Origin: Caulobacter sp031457805
GTDB taxonomy: Bacteria > Pseudomonadota > Alphaproteobacteria > Caulobacterales > Caulobacteraceae
Assembly (NCBI RefSeq): GCF_031457805.1
Contig: NZ_JAVDXI010000003.1
Coordinates: 1-64,000, forward strand
DNA: 64,000 nt
Direction of reading: 5' to 3'
Each line of letters starts with the position of its first letter. Within the stretch, counting starts at the first letter, position 1. Of the stretch, positions 34,129 through 41,654 are shown piece by piece. The notes under the pieces are model-generated. The model had not been told where the DNA came from, made no database searches, and was given only the letters and a program-made list of their open reading frames with translations. A program made the translations under genes and the position numbers.

Positions 34129-34587
34129 TCAGCCGGGCGCGAGCTCGAACAGCACGTCAGCGCGTCGACGCAGGGGCGCGGCGGCTCCAGACGCGGAAAC
34201 CGAGCCTGCATCGCCGACCGCGCCCATATCGACCTGCACATCCTGGAAGCCAACGCGGGCCAGGGCCTGGGACACGGCTTCAGCCCGGCGACGAGACAGC
34301 GCAAGGTTGGCGGCCGGCGCGCCCAAGGCGTCAGCGAGGCCCACGACGCGGACCGAACGCACGACGCAGCCTTGCGCCTGCGTCCTGGCGTTCCTCAGAA
34401 CCATGCGCGCCTCGCGGGTGAGGACGGCGCTGTCACGGTCGAAATAGATCGACGACTGGAAACTCATGCAAACCGGCGGGGCCGCCATCACCGGCTTTCG
34501 GAGCACACGGAACGGTCCATCCGACTGCGCGCATCCCGCCAACGCCAGGAGCATGCCGCTGAAGATCATGGTTCTTAGGGTCTTCAT
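34129..34587 (-). CDS. OmpA-family lipoprotein
   Basis: A 152-residue lipoprotein: signal peptide with lipobox LALAGC (Cys 19), then an OmpA-like C-terminal domain. The domain shows SSIYFDRDSAVLT, GLADALGAPAANLALSRRRA, i.e. the Asp and Arg that bind meso-diaminopimelate of peptidoglycan are conserved. It probably tethers the outer membrane to the cell wall. AAGGGGA lies before the ATG. It stands 81 bp after the glycine-zipper lipoprotein gene with a terminator between, so it may rely on partial read-through or on a promoter I do not see. Confidence 0.85.
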   Translation of the reverse strand: MKTLRTMIFSGMLLALAGCAQSDGPFRVLRKPVMAAPPVCMSFQSSIYFDRDSAVLTREARMVLRNARTQAQGCVVRSVRVVGLADALGAPAANLALSRRRAEAVSQALARVGFQDVQVDMGAVGDAGSVSASGAAAPLRRRADVLFELAPG

Positions 34588-34618
34588 GCCAAATCCCCTT
34601 GGCGATCCCAGTATGAGA

Positions 34619-34645
34619 AAGGCGACCGGCCGGGCCGATCGCCTT
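34619..34645 (-). terminator. Hairpin between the two lipoprotein genes
   Basis: AAGGCGA/TCGCCTT arms with a GC-rich inner stem (CCGGCCGGGCCG), followed on the minus strand by TTTCTC. Probably ends the transcript of the 34669-35013 gene. Confidence 0.6.
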
Positions 34646-34668
34646 CGCGCAGAACTTTCGCGTCACGC

Positions 34669-35013
34669 TCAGGAGCGGGGCGCGCCGTTCTCCCAGTAGT
34701 ACCGGCCGCTACCGGCGTCGTAGTAGTAGTAACGGCCCGCGCGCTCATCGTAGTACTGTCGACGATTGACGTTGGTCGCGCCGCAGCCGCCATCCTCGCG
34801 GCAGCCCTTCACGGCGCCCGCAGTACCGCCGATCGCCGCGCCAACCGCCGCGCCGGTGCTGGCGCTGCCGCTACCCACATTGTTGCCGATCACCGCGCCG
34901 GCGATCGCGCCCAGCGCCGCGCCACCAGCGGCGTTCCGTTCCACGTTACCGGTCGAGGTGCACGCTGCGGCGAGCACACCCACGCCCATCAGGGCGATCA
35001 TGGTCGTCTTCAT
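34669..35013 (-). CDS. Glycine-zipper lipoprotein (YMGG/17-kDa-antigen-like)
   Basis: A 114-residue lipoprotein with lipobox VLAAAC (Cys 18). A glycine-zipper pair (GGAALGAIAGAVIGNNVG and GAAVGAAIGGTAGAV, about residues 30-67) resembles SlyB/17-kDa surface-antigen proteins. The C-terminus carries a tyrosine-rich stretch (RAGRYYYYDAGSGRYYWE). GGAG is nine bases before the ATG. An exact sigmaT-type motif lies 36 bp upstream, so this is a likely stress-induced outer-membrane protein. Function beyond membrane integrity is unknown. Confidence 0.82.
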   Translation of the reverse strand: MKTTMIALMGVGVLAAACTSTGNVERNAAGGAALGAIAGAVIGNNVGSGSASTGAAVGAAIGGTAGAVKGCREDGGCGATNVNRRQYYDERAGRYYYYDAGSGRYYWENGAPRS

Positions 35014-35048
35014 CTTGGCTCTCCGTTTCGAGCTGTCCCAGGCCAGCT

Positions 35049-35073
35049 AACGGCCCCGCCGGATGAGGGTTCC
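35049..35073 (-). promoter_or_regulatory. sigmaT/EcfG-type promoter of the glycine-zipper lipoprotein gene
   Basis: Minus strand: GGAAC (35073-35069), 16-nt spacer, CGTT (35052-35049). Predicted start near 35042, leaving a 29-nt leader before the ATG at 35013. It stands back to back with the plus-strand promoter at 35085-35109. Confidence 0.8.
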
Positions 35074-35084
35074 ACCCCGCAAGC

Positions 35085-35109
35085 GGAACCATGGGCGGAT
35101 CGGGCCGTT
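35085..35109 (+). promoter_or_regulatory. sigmaT/EcfG-type promoter of the lipid kinase gene
   Basis: Plus strand: GGAAC (35085-35089), 16-nt spacer, CGTT (35106-35109). Predicted start near 35116, about 27 nt before the ATG at 35143. Only 11 bp separate its -35 element from that of the divergent promoter. Confidence 0.8.
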
Positions 35110-35142
35110 GCGTCGCGGAAGTTTTCATGAGGGGGTGTGCGC

Positions 35143-35997
35143 ATGAAGCGCATCGACGTCGTCGCCAACATCGCCTCGGGCTCGGTCGGGCCAGCGGCGC
35201 CGGAGATCGCCGAACGCCTGTTGGCCGAGCACGGCGTCAACGGCGCCGTTCACGCCCCTGAACCCGCTGATCTGGTCGACTGCCTCCGCGCCGTGATCGA
35301 CGCCGCGCCGGATGCGGTTCTGGTGCTGGCGGGCGACGGAACCGCACGCGCCGCTGCGGAGATGGCGGGGGCCAACGGCCCCCTGATCGCGCCCTTGCCC
35401 GGCGGGACCATGAACATGCTGCCGCACGCGCTCTATGGCGAGCGTCCCTGGCAGGACGTGATGCGCGATTGCCTGGGCGAGGGTCAGGCGCGAGCGATCT
35501 CCGGCGGCGAGGTGGGCGGACGCCTGTTCTTCGTGGCGGCCATCCTCGGCAGCCCCGCCCTTTGGGCGACGGCGCGTGAAGCCGCTCGCGAGGGGCGAAT
35601 CGACCTCGCCCTCGCCCGCGCCCGGCGCGCCTTTCGACGCGCCTTTTCCGGTCGCCTGCGCTATGCGCTCGACGGTCGTCCCAAGGGCAAGGCCGAGGCC
35701 CTGACCTTTCTGTGCCCGCTGGTGTCCAGCGCGCTCGACGCCGAGGAGCAGGCGCTGGAGGCCGCCGCCCTGGACCCCAAGGGTGCGGTTGAGGTGTTCC
35801 GCCTGGGTATGAACGCCGCGCTGGGCCAGTGGCGCGAAGATCCTTCGGTGTCGGTCGGTCGTTGTCGGTCGGGCCGCATCTGGGCCAACGGGCGAATCCC
35901 GGCCATTCTGGACGGCGAGCCTGCGCGCCTTGATCCGGAGACCTCGATCCGCTTCCGGCCCGAAGCCTTTCGCGCTCTGGTTCCGGCCAGCCAATGA
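35143..35997 (+). CDS. Diacylglycerol/lipid kinase family protein (YegS/LCB5 type)
   Basis: A 284-residue DAGK-catalytic-domain protein. LAGDGTARAAAEM is the nucleotide-binding GDGT motif, and PGGTMNMLPHA is the second motif, where the usual GTxND has Met in place of Asp. The N-terminal ANIASGSV matches the NPxSG block loosely. It probably phosphorylates a lipid such as diacylglycerol or a sphingoid base; Caulobacter makes sphingolipids, but no substrate can be read here. The ATG at 35143 has GAGGGGG seven bases before it. It overlaps the phosphoesterase gene by four bases. Confidence 0.82.
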   Translation: MKRIDVVANIASGSVGPAAPEIAERLLAEHGVNGAVHAPEPADLVDCLRAVIDAAPDAVLVLAGDGTARAAAEMAGANGPLIAPLPGGTMNMLPHALYGERPWQDVMRDCLGEGQARAISGGEVGGRLFFVAAILGSPALWATAREAAREGRIDLALARARRAFRRAFSGRLRYALDGRPKGKAEALTFLCPLVSSALDAEEQALEAAALDPKGAVEVFRLGMNAALGQWREDPSVSVGRCRSGRIWANGRIPAILDGEPARLDPETSIRFRPEAFRALVPASQ

Positions 35998-36782
35998 AGC
36001 TGATCCAGCTTTCGGATATCCATTTTGGCGGCGAGAACGGCGAGGCGGTGACCGCCGCCGGCTCTTGGATTCGTGCGGCCGCTCCGGATCTCGTCGTGGT
36101 GGCGGGCGATATCACCCTGGACGGCAAGGCGAGCGAGTTCGATGCTGCGGCCGCGTGGCTGGGCGCCTTGCCTCGGCCGATGATCCTGACGCCGGGCAAT
36201 CACGATACGCCGTTCGTTGGCCCCGGCGAGCTCTGGGAAAGGTTCACCCATCCCTGGCGACGCTTCTCCGACCGCTTCGGCCCGGAGGACGGGGCGCGCT
36301 GGCGCGGCGCCGGGGTGACCCTGTCGACGCTGAACACCGCCCGCGCCGCCCAGCTGCGCTGGAACTGGTCAAAGGGCGCCGTGGCAAACCATCAGATCCG
36401 ACGGGTGGTGCGTGAGCTCCAAGCCGCCCCGGCCGGCGATCTGCGCGTTGTGGTCTGCCACCATCCGCTGATGGAGGTTCTGGGCGGACCCATGACGGCC
36501 CGCGTGCGCGGCGGTGTGGATGCGGCCAACCGGTTCGTCGGCGCTGGTGCGGATGTGATCCTCTCGGGACACATCCACCTGCCGTTCGTCACAGCGCTGC
36601 CGTTCGGGGATGGGCGAACCCACGCGATTGGCTCAGGCACTCTGTCCCATCGCGAGCGCGGCGCGGCGCCGGGATTCAACGTGATCGAAGTTGAGCCTGG
36701 CTGCGTGCGTGTGACCGCCATGGCCTATGCGGGCGGCGATTTCGAGGCTTGGCGGACTTGGGCGATCGATCGACGCGCGTGA
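35994..36782 (+). CDS. Calcineurin-like metallophosphoesterase
   Basis: A 262-residue metallophosphoesterase with all five blocks: QLSDIHFG, VVAGDITLDG, TPGNHDTP, CHHPLM and SGHIHLPF. It lacks a signal peptide and is cytoplasmic. The family includes cAMP phosphodiesterases (CpdA), UDP-diacylglucosamine hydrolase (LpxH) and others; the sequence alone does not decide. Translational coupling (ATGA) with the lipid kinase suggests the two act on the same lipid or phosphoester under sigmaT control. Confidence 0.85.
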   Translation: MKLIQLSDIHFGGENGEAVTAAGSWIRAAAPDLVVVAGDITLDGKASEFDAAAAWLGALPRPMILTPGNHDTPFVGPGELWERFTHPWRRFSDRFGPEDGARWRGAGVTLSTLNTARAAQLRWNWSKGAVANHQIRRVVRELQAAPAGDLRVVVCHHPLMEVLGGPMTARVRGGVDAANRFVGAGADVILSGHIHLPFVTALPFGDGRTHAIGSGTLSHRERGAAPGFNVIEVEPGCVRVTAMAYAGGDFEAWRTWAIDRRA

Positions 36783-36789
36783 AGGCTGC

Positions 36790-36815
36790 GGCGGCGCGAA
36801 CACGCTCGCGCCGCC
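36790..36815. terminator. Bidirectional hairpin between the phosphoesterase gene and sodB
   Basis: GGCGGCGCGA and TCGCGCCGCC form a perfect 10-bp stem with a 6-nt loop between two convergent genes. There is no U-tract on the plus side, so efficiency is uncertain. Confidence 0.6.
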
Positions 36816-36824
36816 ATCATCCGA

Positions 36825-37445
36825 TCAGGTCGGCGCCGGATAGGCCCAACCCTGGGCGCCCGCCTTGGCGGCCGCGTACTGGCTGTCGGCCAGGGTCCAG
36901 TTGATCAGGTTGTCGAAGACCGCTTCCAGGAAGCCCTTCCGCAGGTTCTGGTAGTCCAGATAGTAGGCGTGCTCCCAGACGTCGGCGACGACCAGGGCCG
37001 TCAGACCTTCCGTGACCGGGCTCTCGGCGTCGTGAGTCGAGATCACCTTCAGGGCGCCCGAGGCGTCCGCGACCAGCCATACCCAGCCCGAGCCAAAGTG
37101 GCCGATGCCCTCGGCGACGAACTTTTCCTTCAGCGCGTCCAGGCCGCCAAAGGTGGCGTCGATGGCGGCGGCGAGCTCGGCGCCCGGCGCGGTCTTGGTC
37201 GGCGACAGGCCGTCCCAGAAGAAGGCGTGGTTCCAGGCCTGGGCGGCGTTGTTGAACACCTTGCCGGGGCCGGCGCTCTTGATCACCGCCTCCAGCGAGC
37301 CCTTGTCGTCGCCGTTGAGCAGGCCGTTCAGGGCGGTGACATAGGCGGCGTGGTGCTTGTCGTGATGGAAGCGCAGCGTGTTGGCCGAAATGGTCGGCTC
37401 CAACGCGTCATAGGCGTAGGGCAGGTCGGGAAGCGTGTACGGCAT
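36825..37445 (-). CDS. sodB: Superoxide dismutase (Fe/Mn family, Fe type)
   Basis: A 206-residue cytoplasmic superoxide dismutase. Metal ligands are in FHHDKHHAAYV (His), AAQAWNHAFFW (His), and VVADVWEHAYYLDY (Asp and His). AAQAWNHAFFW favours the iron-type subgroup. I place the start at the ATG at 37445 (MPYTLPDLPY), with GGAG six bases before it; the longer frame to 37556 is not of family length. No exact sigmaT motif is seen upstream; an inverted repeat at 37552-37567 may be a regulatory site. Confidence 0.95.
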   Translation of the reverse strand: MPYTLPDLPYAYDALEPTISANTLRFHHDKHHAAYVTALNGLLNGDDKGSLEAVIKSAGPGKVFNNAAQAWNHAFFWDGLSPTKTAPGAELAAAIDATFGGLDALKEKFVAEGIGHFGSGWVWLVADASGALKVISTHDAESPVTEGLTALVVADVWEHAYYLDYQNLRKGFLEAVFDNLINWTLADSQYAAAKAGAQGWAYPAPT

Positions 37446-37551
37446 TTTCACTCCATGGGAAGGCGTTCCCATGAAGGGAGGAGCGGGAACGCGCGGGAAG
37501 GCATCTAGTGCGCGCAGGCGCGTAGCGTAAGCGGCTCCGCTGTCCCGAACG

Positions 37552-37567
37552 CTCAACTTTAGTTGAG
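37552..37567. promoter_or_regulatory. Perfect inverted repeat upstream of sodB
   Basis: CTCAACT-tt-AGTTGAG, a perfect 7-bp inverted repeat about 110 bp upstream of the sodB start. It may be a repressor operator or part of a promoter (TTGAGCG on the minus strand overlaps one arm). No factor can be named. Confidence 0.35.
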
Positions 37568-37661
37568 AAATACCCTTTGAAGCCTGGGGTTTCGGTGGCC
37601 TGGAGGGTCAGCACCGCACCGCCGGGCAAGCCCGGGGCGCGGCGTTTGACGGTGTCTCAGC

Positions 37662-38060
37662 TCAGCGTTGCGGCGGCTTCGGATCGAGGAAGGCCTTGGC
37701 CACGGTCGCCGTCAGGCCGGGGTTCTTCAGGGCGAAGATCCCCGCAGCCAAGCCTAGGCCGATCGACATGATCGGCCGCTCGCGGACGATCTCGACGATC
37801 CTGCCGGTCATGTCGAAGCCGGCGGGCGGCGGGGCCTGGTGGCTGGCCGCGCGATGGCTCTCGACCTTGCGCGCGGCGATCATGCCCGCGATGGCGACGA
37901 TCAGCGCTGCGACGGCGGCGACGATGGCCGCAGCGCCCGCCGGGGTCACCAGCGGAACCAGCAACGCATACAACGCGAAGGCCGCGGAGACGACGCTGAC
38001 TGCGGCGGCGGCGGCGATCGCCGCAGCCGCCGCCAGCGTCATCAGGGTTTTTTCGAACAT
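37662..38060 (-). CDS. Small membrane protein, phage-holin/DUF883-neighbour type
   Basis: A 132-residue membrane protein with three to four hydrophobic segments: an alanine-rich one near 7-37, a second near 40-62, and one near 98-115. Between them is the charged VRERPIMSIG segment, which echoes the IRERPITATL near the end of the preceding gene product. It overlaps that gene by one base (TGATG), so the two are translated together. Such pairs, often annotated as a holin-family protein and a DUF883 protein, occur in stress operons; the role is not established. Expected to be sigmaT-controlled through the promoter at 38461-38486. Confidence 0.75.
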   Translation of the reverse strand: MFEKTLMTLAAAAAIAAAAAVSVVSAAFALYALLVPLVTPAGAAAIVAAVAALIVAIAGMIAARKVESHRAASHQAPPPAGFDMTGRIVEIVRERPIMSIGLGLAAGIFALKNPGLTATVAKAFLDPKPPQR

Positions 38061-38404
38061 CAGCGGTTGTGACGGCTGCCGCCGGCGATCAGCAGGCCGA
38101 TCAGAACGCCCACGCCCAGACCCGCCAGGGTGGCGGTGATCGGACGCTCACGGATGCGCTCGGCGGCGTAGGCTTGCGCCTCTTCCAGGGTCTGGCCGGC
38201 GGTGTCGGTGTAGGCGCGGCTCTGGGCGCGCAGGGTTTCAAACCCTTCCGACACGGACTTCTCGACCCGCTTGGCCGCCTCGGTCAGCGAGACGCGGGCC
38301 GCGTCGGCGGCGTGCGTGAAGCTGCGCTCGGCGTGCTCGACCGCCTCAAGAGTCGCGGTCTTGGCCTTGGCGGCTTCCTTGGCGGCGGGGGAACTGGCGG
38401 GCAT
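38060..38404 (-). CDS. DUF883 (ElaB/YqjD-like) family protein
   Basis: A 114-residue protein: a long amphipathic, charged helix (residues 5-80, AKAKTATLEAVEHAERSF) and a C-terminal transmembrane segment (ATLAGLGVGVLIGLLIAGG) preceded by RERP. This is the architecture of ElaB/YqjD tail-anchored proteins, which in E. coli associate with ribosomes and the membrane in stationary phase. The sigmaT-type promoter 57 bp upstream fits a stress-induced role. Confidence 0.82.
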   Translation of the reverse strand: MPASSPAAKEAAKAKTATLEAVEHAERSFTHAADAARVSLTEAAKRVEKSVSEGFETLRAQSRAYTDTAGQTLEEAQAYAAERIRERPITATLAGLGVGVLIGLLIAGGSRHNR

Positions 38405-38460
38405 GGGTCTTCTCTCCTGTTCGCGACGCGACCGACCGGGCGCTGATGACGCGCCCCGTC

Positions 38461-38486
38461 AACGCCGAGCTTGGCGCTAGGGTTCC
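38461..38486 (-). promoter_or_regulatory. sigmaT/EcfG-type promoter of the DUF883 operon
   Basis: Minus strand: GGAAC (38486-38482), 17-nt spacer, CGTT (38464-38461). Predicted start near 38454, about 50 nt before the ATG at 38404. Confidence 0.78.
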
Positions 38487-38570
38487 AAGTTAGCGCAACG
38501 CCCCAAGCTTCACCACTGAGGAATCTCAAAGGCGCTCGCGCTAAACGCGAAGCGAGGCTAAGGTCGAATC

Positions 38571-40406
38571 ATGGACGACGCCCCGACACCCAGCGACGAT
38601 CGCCTGGAAGCCGAGCGCCTTGAGGCTGTGCGGGGTCTGGGCGTCATGGACGGCGCGGTCAACGGTCCGAAGCTATCGCGCTTGGTCCGGCTCGCGGCGC
38701 GGCTGTTCGACGCCCCCAAGGCCGCGATCGTGCTTGTGGACAAGGCGCGCATCTGGCGCGCGGCCTATGTCGGCTACGCCGGACCCGAAGGTCCCCGCCA
38801 GAACGACCTGGCCCACAAGGTGGTCACCGCCAACGCCCCTGTCGACCTGGGGGTCCCTATCCGCGATCCAGACGGGCGGCCGCTCGGCGCCCTGGTCGTG
38901 GAAGGTCCGGGCATGGGCGGCCCCGCTTCAGAAGATGATCTGCAGGCCCTGAGCGACCTCGCCGCCCTTGCGACCGAAGCCCTCTGCGGCCCCTGCGCCA
39001 AGCCGACGCTGGAGAGCGAACGCCTGGACCTGGCCATCGCCGCCGCCAGCCTGGGCGAGTTCGAGTGGTGTATCCCCACCAACACCTTCAGGATCAGCTC
39101 CCGCCTGGCCAAGCTGTCGGGCATTCCCGCAGGCGAGCTGGCCAGCCAGGACGGCGACGCCCTCTACCAGTACATCCATCCCGAGGATCGCCAGGCGGCG
39201 CGCGCCAGCGTCGATCGGCAACTGGCCGAGAGCGGCCGCTTCACCGTTGAGTACCGCCGCGCGCCGCACGAAGGCGCGGGCGAGACCTGGAACAGCGCCG
39301 CCGGCGTCATGCTGATGGGCCCCGACGGACAGCCCACGCGATTGATCGGCGTCGTCCAGGACATCACCCCTCGCAAACTGCAGGAAGAGCAGCGGGAGAG
39401 CCTGGTCGCGGAGCTGGATCACCGCATCAAGAACCTGCTGGCCGTGGTCCAGTCGGTGGCCGCCCAGTCGGCCCGCAAGTCCGCCTCGCTGGACGTGTTC
39501 CTGAAGACCTTCGCGGCGCGTCTCAAATCCATGAGCTCCGCGCATGACCTGCTCAGCGCTGCGCGGTGGCGGGGGGCGACCCTGGCGCGGATCGCCGCCG
39601 CCGAACTGGGGGGGCTGGCGCCCACCCAGACACGGTGGGATGGGCCGGAGCTGTTCCTGACGCCGCGCGCTGCGGCCGCCCTGTCGCTGGCGTTGCACGA
39701 ACTGGCGGTGAACGCGGTGCGCTACGGCTCGCTGTCGACCGAGAGCGGCAAGGTCGAGGTGGTCTGGCGACGCGCGCCCGACGGCGGCTTTGCTCTGGAA
39801 TGGCTGGAGACCGGCGGTCCGCCCGCCAACGCCCCCGCCACTAAGGGCTTCGGCGCCACCCTGATCGAGGACGTCGCCGGCCGCGAACTGGGCGGCTCGG
39901 CGAAGATCAACTATCGCCCGGGCGGCGTCACCGCGATGATCCAGGGCGCCGCCGAAGCTTTGGCCGACGCGCCGCCGATCGAGCCGGTCAGCGTCGCGCC
40001 TGAGCGCATCGTGGAGACCGTCGTCGCCGCCGACGAGACCGTTCGCCCCGGCGCGATCGCGGGCCTCAAGGTGCTGATCGTCGAAGACTCACTGCTTCTG
40101 GCCCTGGAGCTCGAGGCGGGGCTGGAGGACGCCGGCGTCGAGGTGATCGGGTGCGCGGCCGAGCTGGGCGAAGCGCTGGCGATGGTCGAACAGGACTTTG
40201 ACGTGGCGGTGCTGGACGCCGATCTGAATGGTCAGTCCGTCGCCCCGGTGGCTGAGATCCTGCGCTCGATGGGCCGTCCGTTCGTCTTCGCCACCGGCTA
40301 TGCGGACAAGGCCGCGCCGATGGGCTTCGACGCGCCGATCGTGCGCAAACCTTATAACGTGCACCAGATCGCCCGGGCCGTGGCGGGGGTCACCGGACGG
40401 GCGTAG
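38571..40406 (+). CDS. GAF-PAS HWE hybrid histidine kinase with receiver domain
   Basis: A 611-residue soluble hybrid kinase. Domains in order: GAF-like (about 10-140, RLAARLFDAPKAAIVLVDK), PAS (about 150-270, FEWCIPTNTFRISSRLAKLS), HWE phosphoacceptor (AELDHRIKNLLAVVQSV), HWE ATPase (LALHELAVNAVRYGSL, FALEWLETGG), and a C-terminal receiver (VLIVEDSLLLALELEAGL; phosphoacceptor Asp in AVLDADLNGQ; KPY motif present). AAGG lies seven bases before the ATG. HWE kinases feed general-stress phosphorelays in this genus, and this one is surrounded by sigmaT-type promoters, but has none of its own that I can see. Confidence 0.9.
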   Translation: MDDAPTPSDDRLEAERLEAVRGLGVMDGAVNGPKLSRLVRLAARLFDAPKAAIVLVDKARIWRAAYVGYAGPEGPRQNDLAHKVVTANAPVDLGVPIRDPDGRPLGALVVEGPGMGGPASEDDLQALSDLAALATEALCGPCAKPTLESERLDLAIAAASLGEFEWCIPTNTFRISSRLAKLSGIPAGELASQDGDALYQYIHPEDRQAARASVDRQLAESGRFTVEYRRAPHEGAGETWNSAAGVMLMGPDGQPTRLIGVVQDITPRKLQEEQRESLVAELDHRIKNLLAVVQSVAAQSARKSASLDVFLKTFAARLKSMSSAHDLLSAARWRGATLARIAAAELGGLAPTQTRWDGPELFLTPRAAAALSLALHELAVNAVRYGSLSTESGKVEVVWRRAPDGGFALEWLETGGPPANAPATKGFGATLIEDVAGRELGGSAKINYRPGGVTAMIQGAAEALADAPPIEPVSVAPERIVETVVAADETVRPGAIAGLKVLIVEDSLLLALELEAGLEDAGVEVIGCAAELGEALAMVEQDFDVAVLDADLNGQSVAPVAEILRSMGRPFVFATGYADKAAPMGFDAPIVRKPYNVHQIARAVAGVTGRA

Positions 40407-40434
40407 CCACGTGTCCCCCGACCTAGGAAGGCCA

Positions 40435-41634
40435 TCACCCCAGCACGCCCTTCTTGCGTAAGGCCTCAACCGCTTCGGCGCTCAGGCCGGCGACATCGGC
40501 CAGCACCGCGTCGGTATGTTCCCCCAGGGCCGGTCCCGGCCAGCGCACCCCACCGGGCGTTTCGGTCAACTTCGGGAAGGCGTTCTGCATCTTGATCTCG
40601 CCGAACACGGGATGCGGCACCGTCACGATCGACTCTCGCGCCACGTATTGAGGGTCCGTCAGCATGTCGGGCGCGCGGTAGATGCGGCCGGTGGCCAGGC
40701 CCGCGGCCTCGAGCTTCGGCAGCAGATCGTCGATCTCCTGATCCGCGGTCCAGGCGGCGATGCGGGCGTCGAGCTCGGCCTGATGGGCGCCGCGCGCGGC
40801 GTGGTCGCGGTAGCGCGGATCATCGGCGAGGTCCGGCCGCCCCATCAGCTCGCAAAGACGCCGGAACAGGGTGTCCTGGTTGGCGCCGATCAGAACAAGC
40901 TCGCCGCTCCTGGTCGGATAGACGTTGGACGGGGCGATCCCGGGCAGCACCGCGCCCGACCGCTCGCGGACATAGCCGGTCAGGTCATATTCGGTGACCA
41001 GGTTCTCCATCACCGTCAGCACGCTTTCATAGATGGCCGTGTCAACCACCTGTCCCCGGCCCGTTCGCTGGCGTGCGTGCAAGGCCATCATCACCCCCAG
41101 CGCCGTGTTCAGGCCCGACAGGCTGTCGCCGATCGAAATGCCGGCCCGCGCGGGCGGCCGGTCGGGCTCGCCGGTGATATGCCGCAGACCGCCCATCGCC
41201 TCGCCCACCAGGGCGTAGCCGGCGCGGCTGGAATAGGGACCGGTCTGGCCAAAGCCTGACACCCGCGCCATCACCAGCCCCGGATTGGTCTTGGCCAGGG
41301 CCTCATAGCCCATGCCCCACTTTTCCAGAGTGCCTGGCCGGAAGTTCTCGACCACCACATCAGCCTTGGCGATCAGGGCGCGGGCGATGTCCCGCCCTTC
41401 GTCCGTACGCAGATCGACGGTGACGGACTTTTTGTTACGACCGATCACCGGCCACCAGGGCGAAAGGCCTTTCGGTTTGGAGCGCCCCCATTGGCGCATC
41501 GGATCGCCAACCTTGGGGTCTTCCAGCTTGATGACCTCGGCGCCGAAATCGCCCAACACCTGACCGCAGAAGGGTCCGGCGATCAGCGACCCCATCTCGA
41601 TCACCCGCAAGCCGGTCAACGGACCCTGGCCCAT
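40435..41634 (-). CDS. Family III CoA transferase (CaiB/BaiF)
   Basis: A 399-residue CoA transferase. The N-terminus LTGLRVIEMGSLIAGPFCGQ, the GDFGAEVIKLEDP block and the mid-protein VVENFRPGTLEKWGMGY are characteristic. The family moves CoA between carboxylic acids (formyl/oxalyl, carnitine, succinyl and others); the substrate cannot be told. The start is the ATG at 41634 preceded by GGGGGAA; the frame extends to 41742 without support. It stands alone, between a plus-strand kinase and the DUF4142 gene. Confidence 0.88.
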   Translation of the reverse strand: MGQGPLTGLRVIEMGSLIAGPFCGQVLGDFGAEVIKLEDPKVGDPMRQWGRSKPKGLSPWWPVIGRNKKSVTVDLRTDEGRDIARALIAKADVVVENFRPGTLEKWGMGYEALAKTNPGLVMARVSGFGQTGPYSSRAGYALVGEAMGGLRHITGEPDRPPARAGISIGDSLSGLNTALGVMMALHARQRTGRGQVVDTAIYESVLTVMENLVTEYDLTGYVRERSGAVLPGIAPSNVYPTRSGELVLIGANQDTLFRRLCELMGRPDLADDPRYRDHAARGAHQAELDARIAAWTADQEIDDLLPKLEAAGLATGRIYRAPDMLTDPQYVARESIVTVPHPVFGEIKMQNAFPKLTETPGGVRWPGPALGEHTDAVLADVAGLSAEAVEALRKKGVLG

Positions 41635-41654
41635 GCGAATTTCCCCCAAGCTTG

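Noticed and set aside
33958..34578. 206-codon plus-strand frame over the sRNA
   Set aside because: It covers the structured RNA and its terminator and runs antisense to the OmpA-lipoprotein gene; no translation signal.
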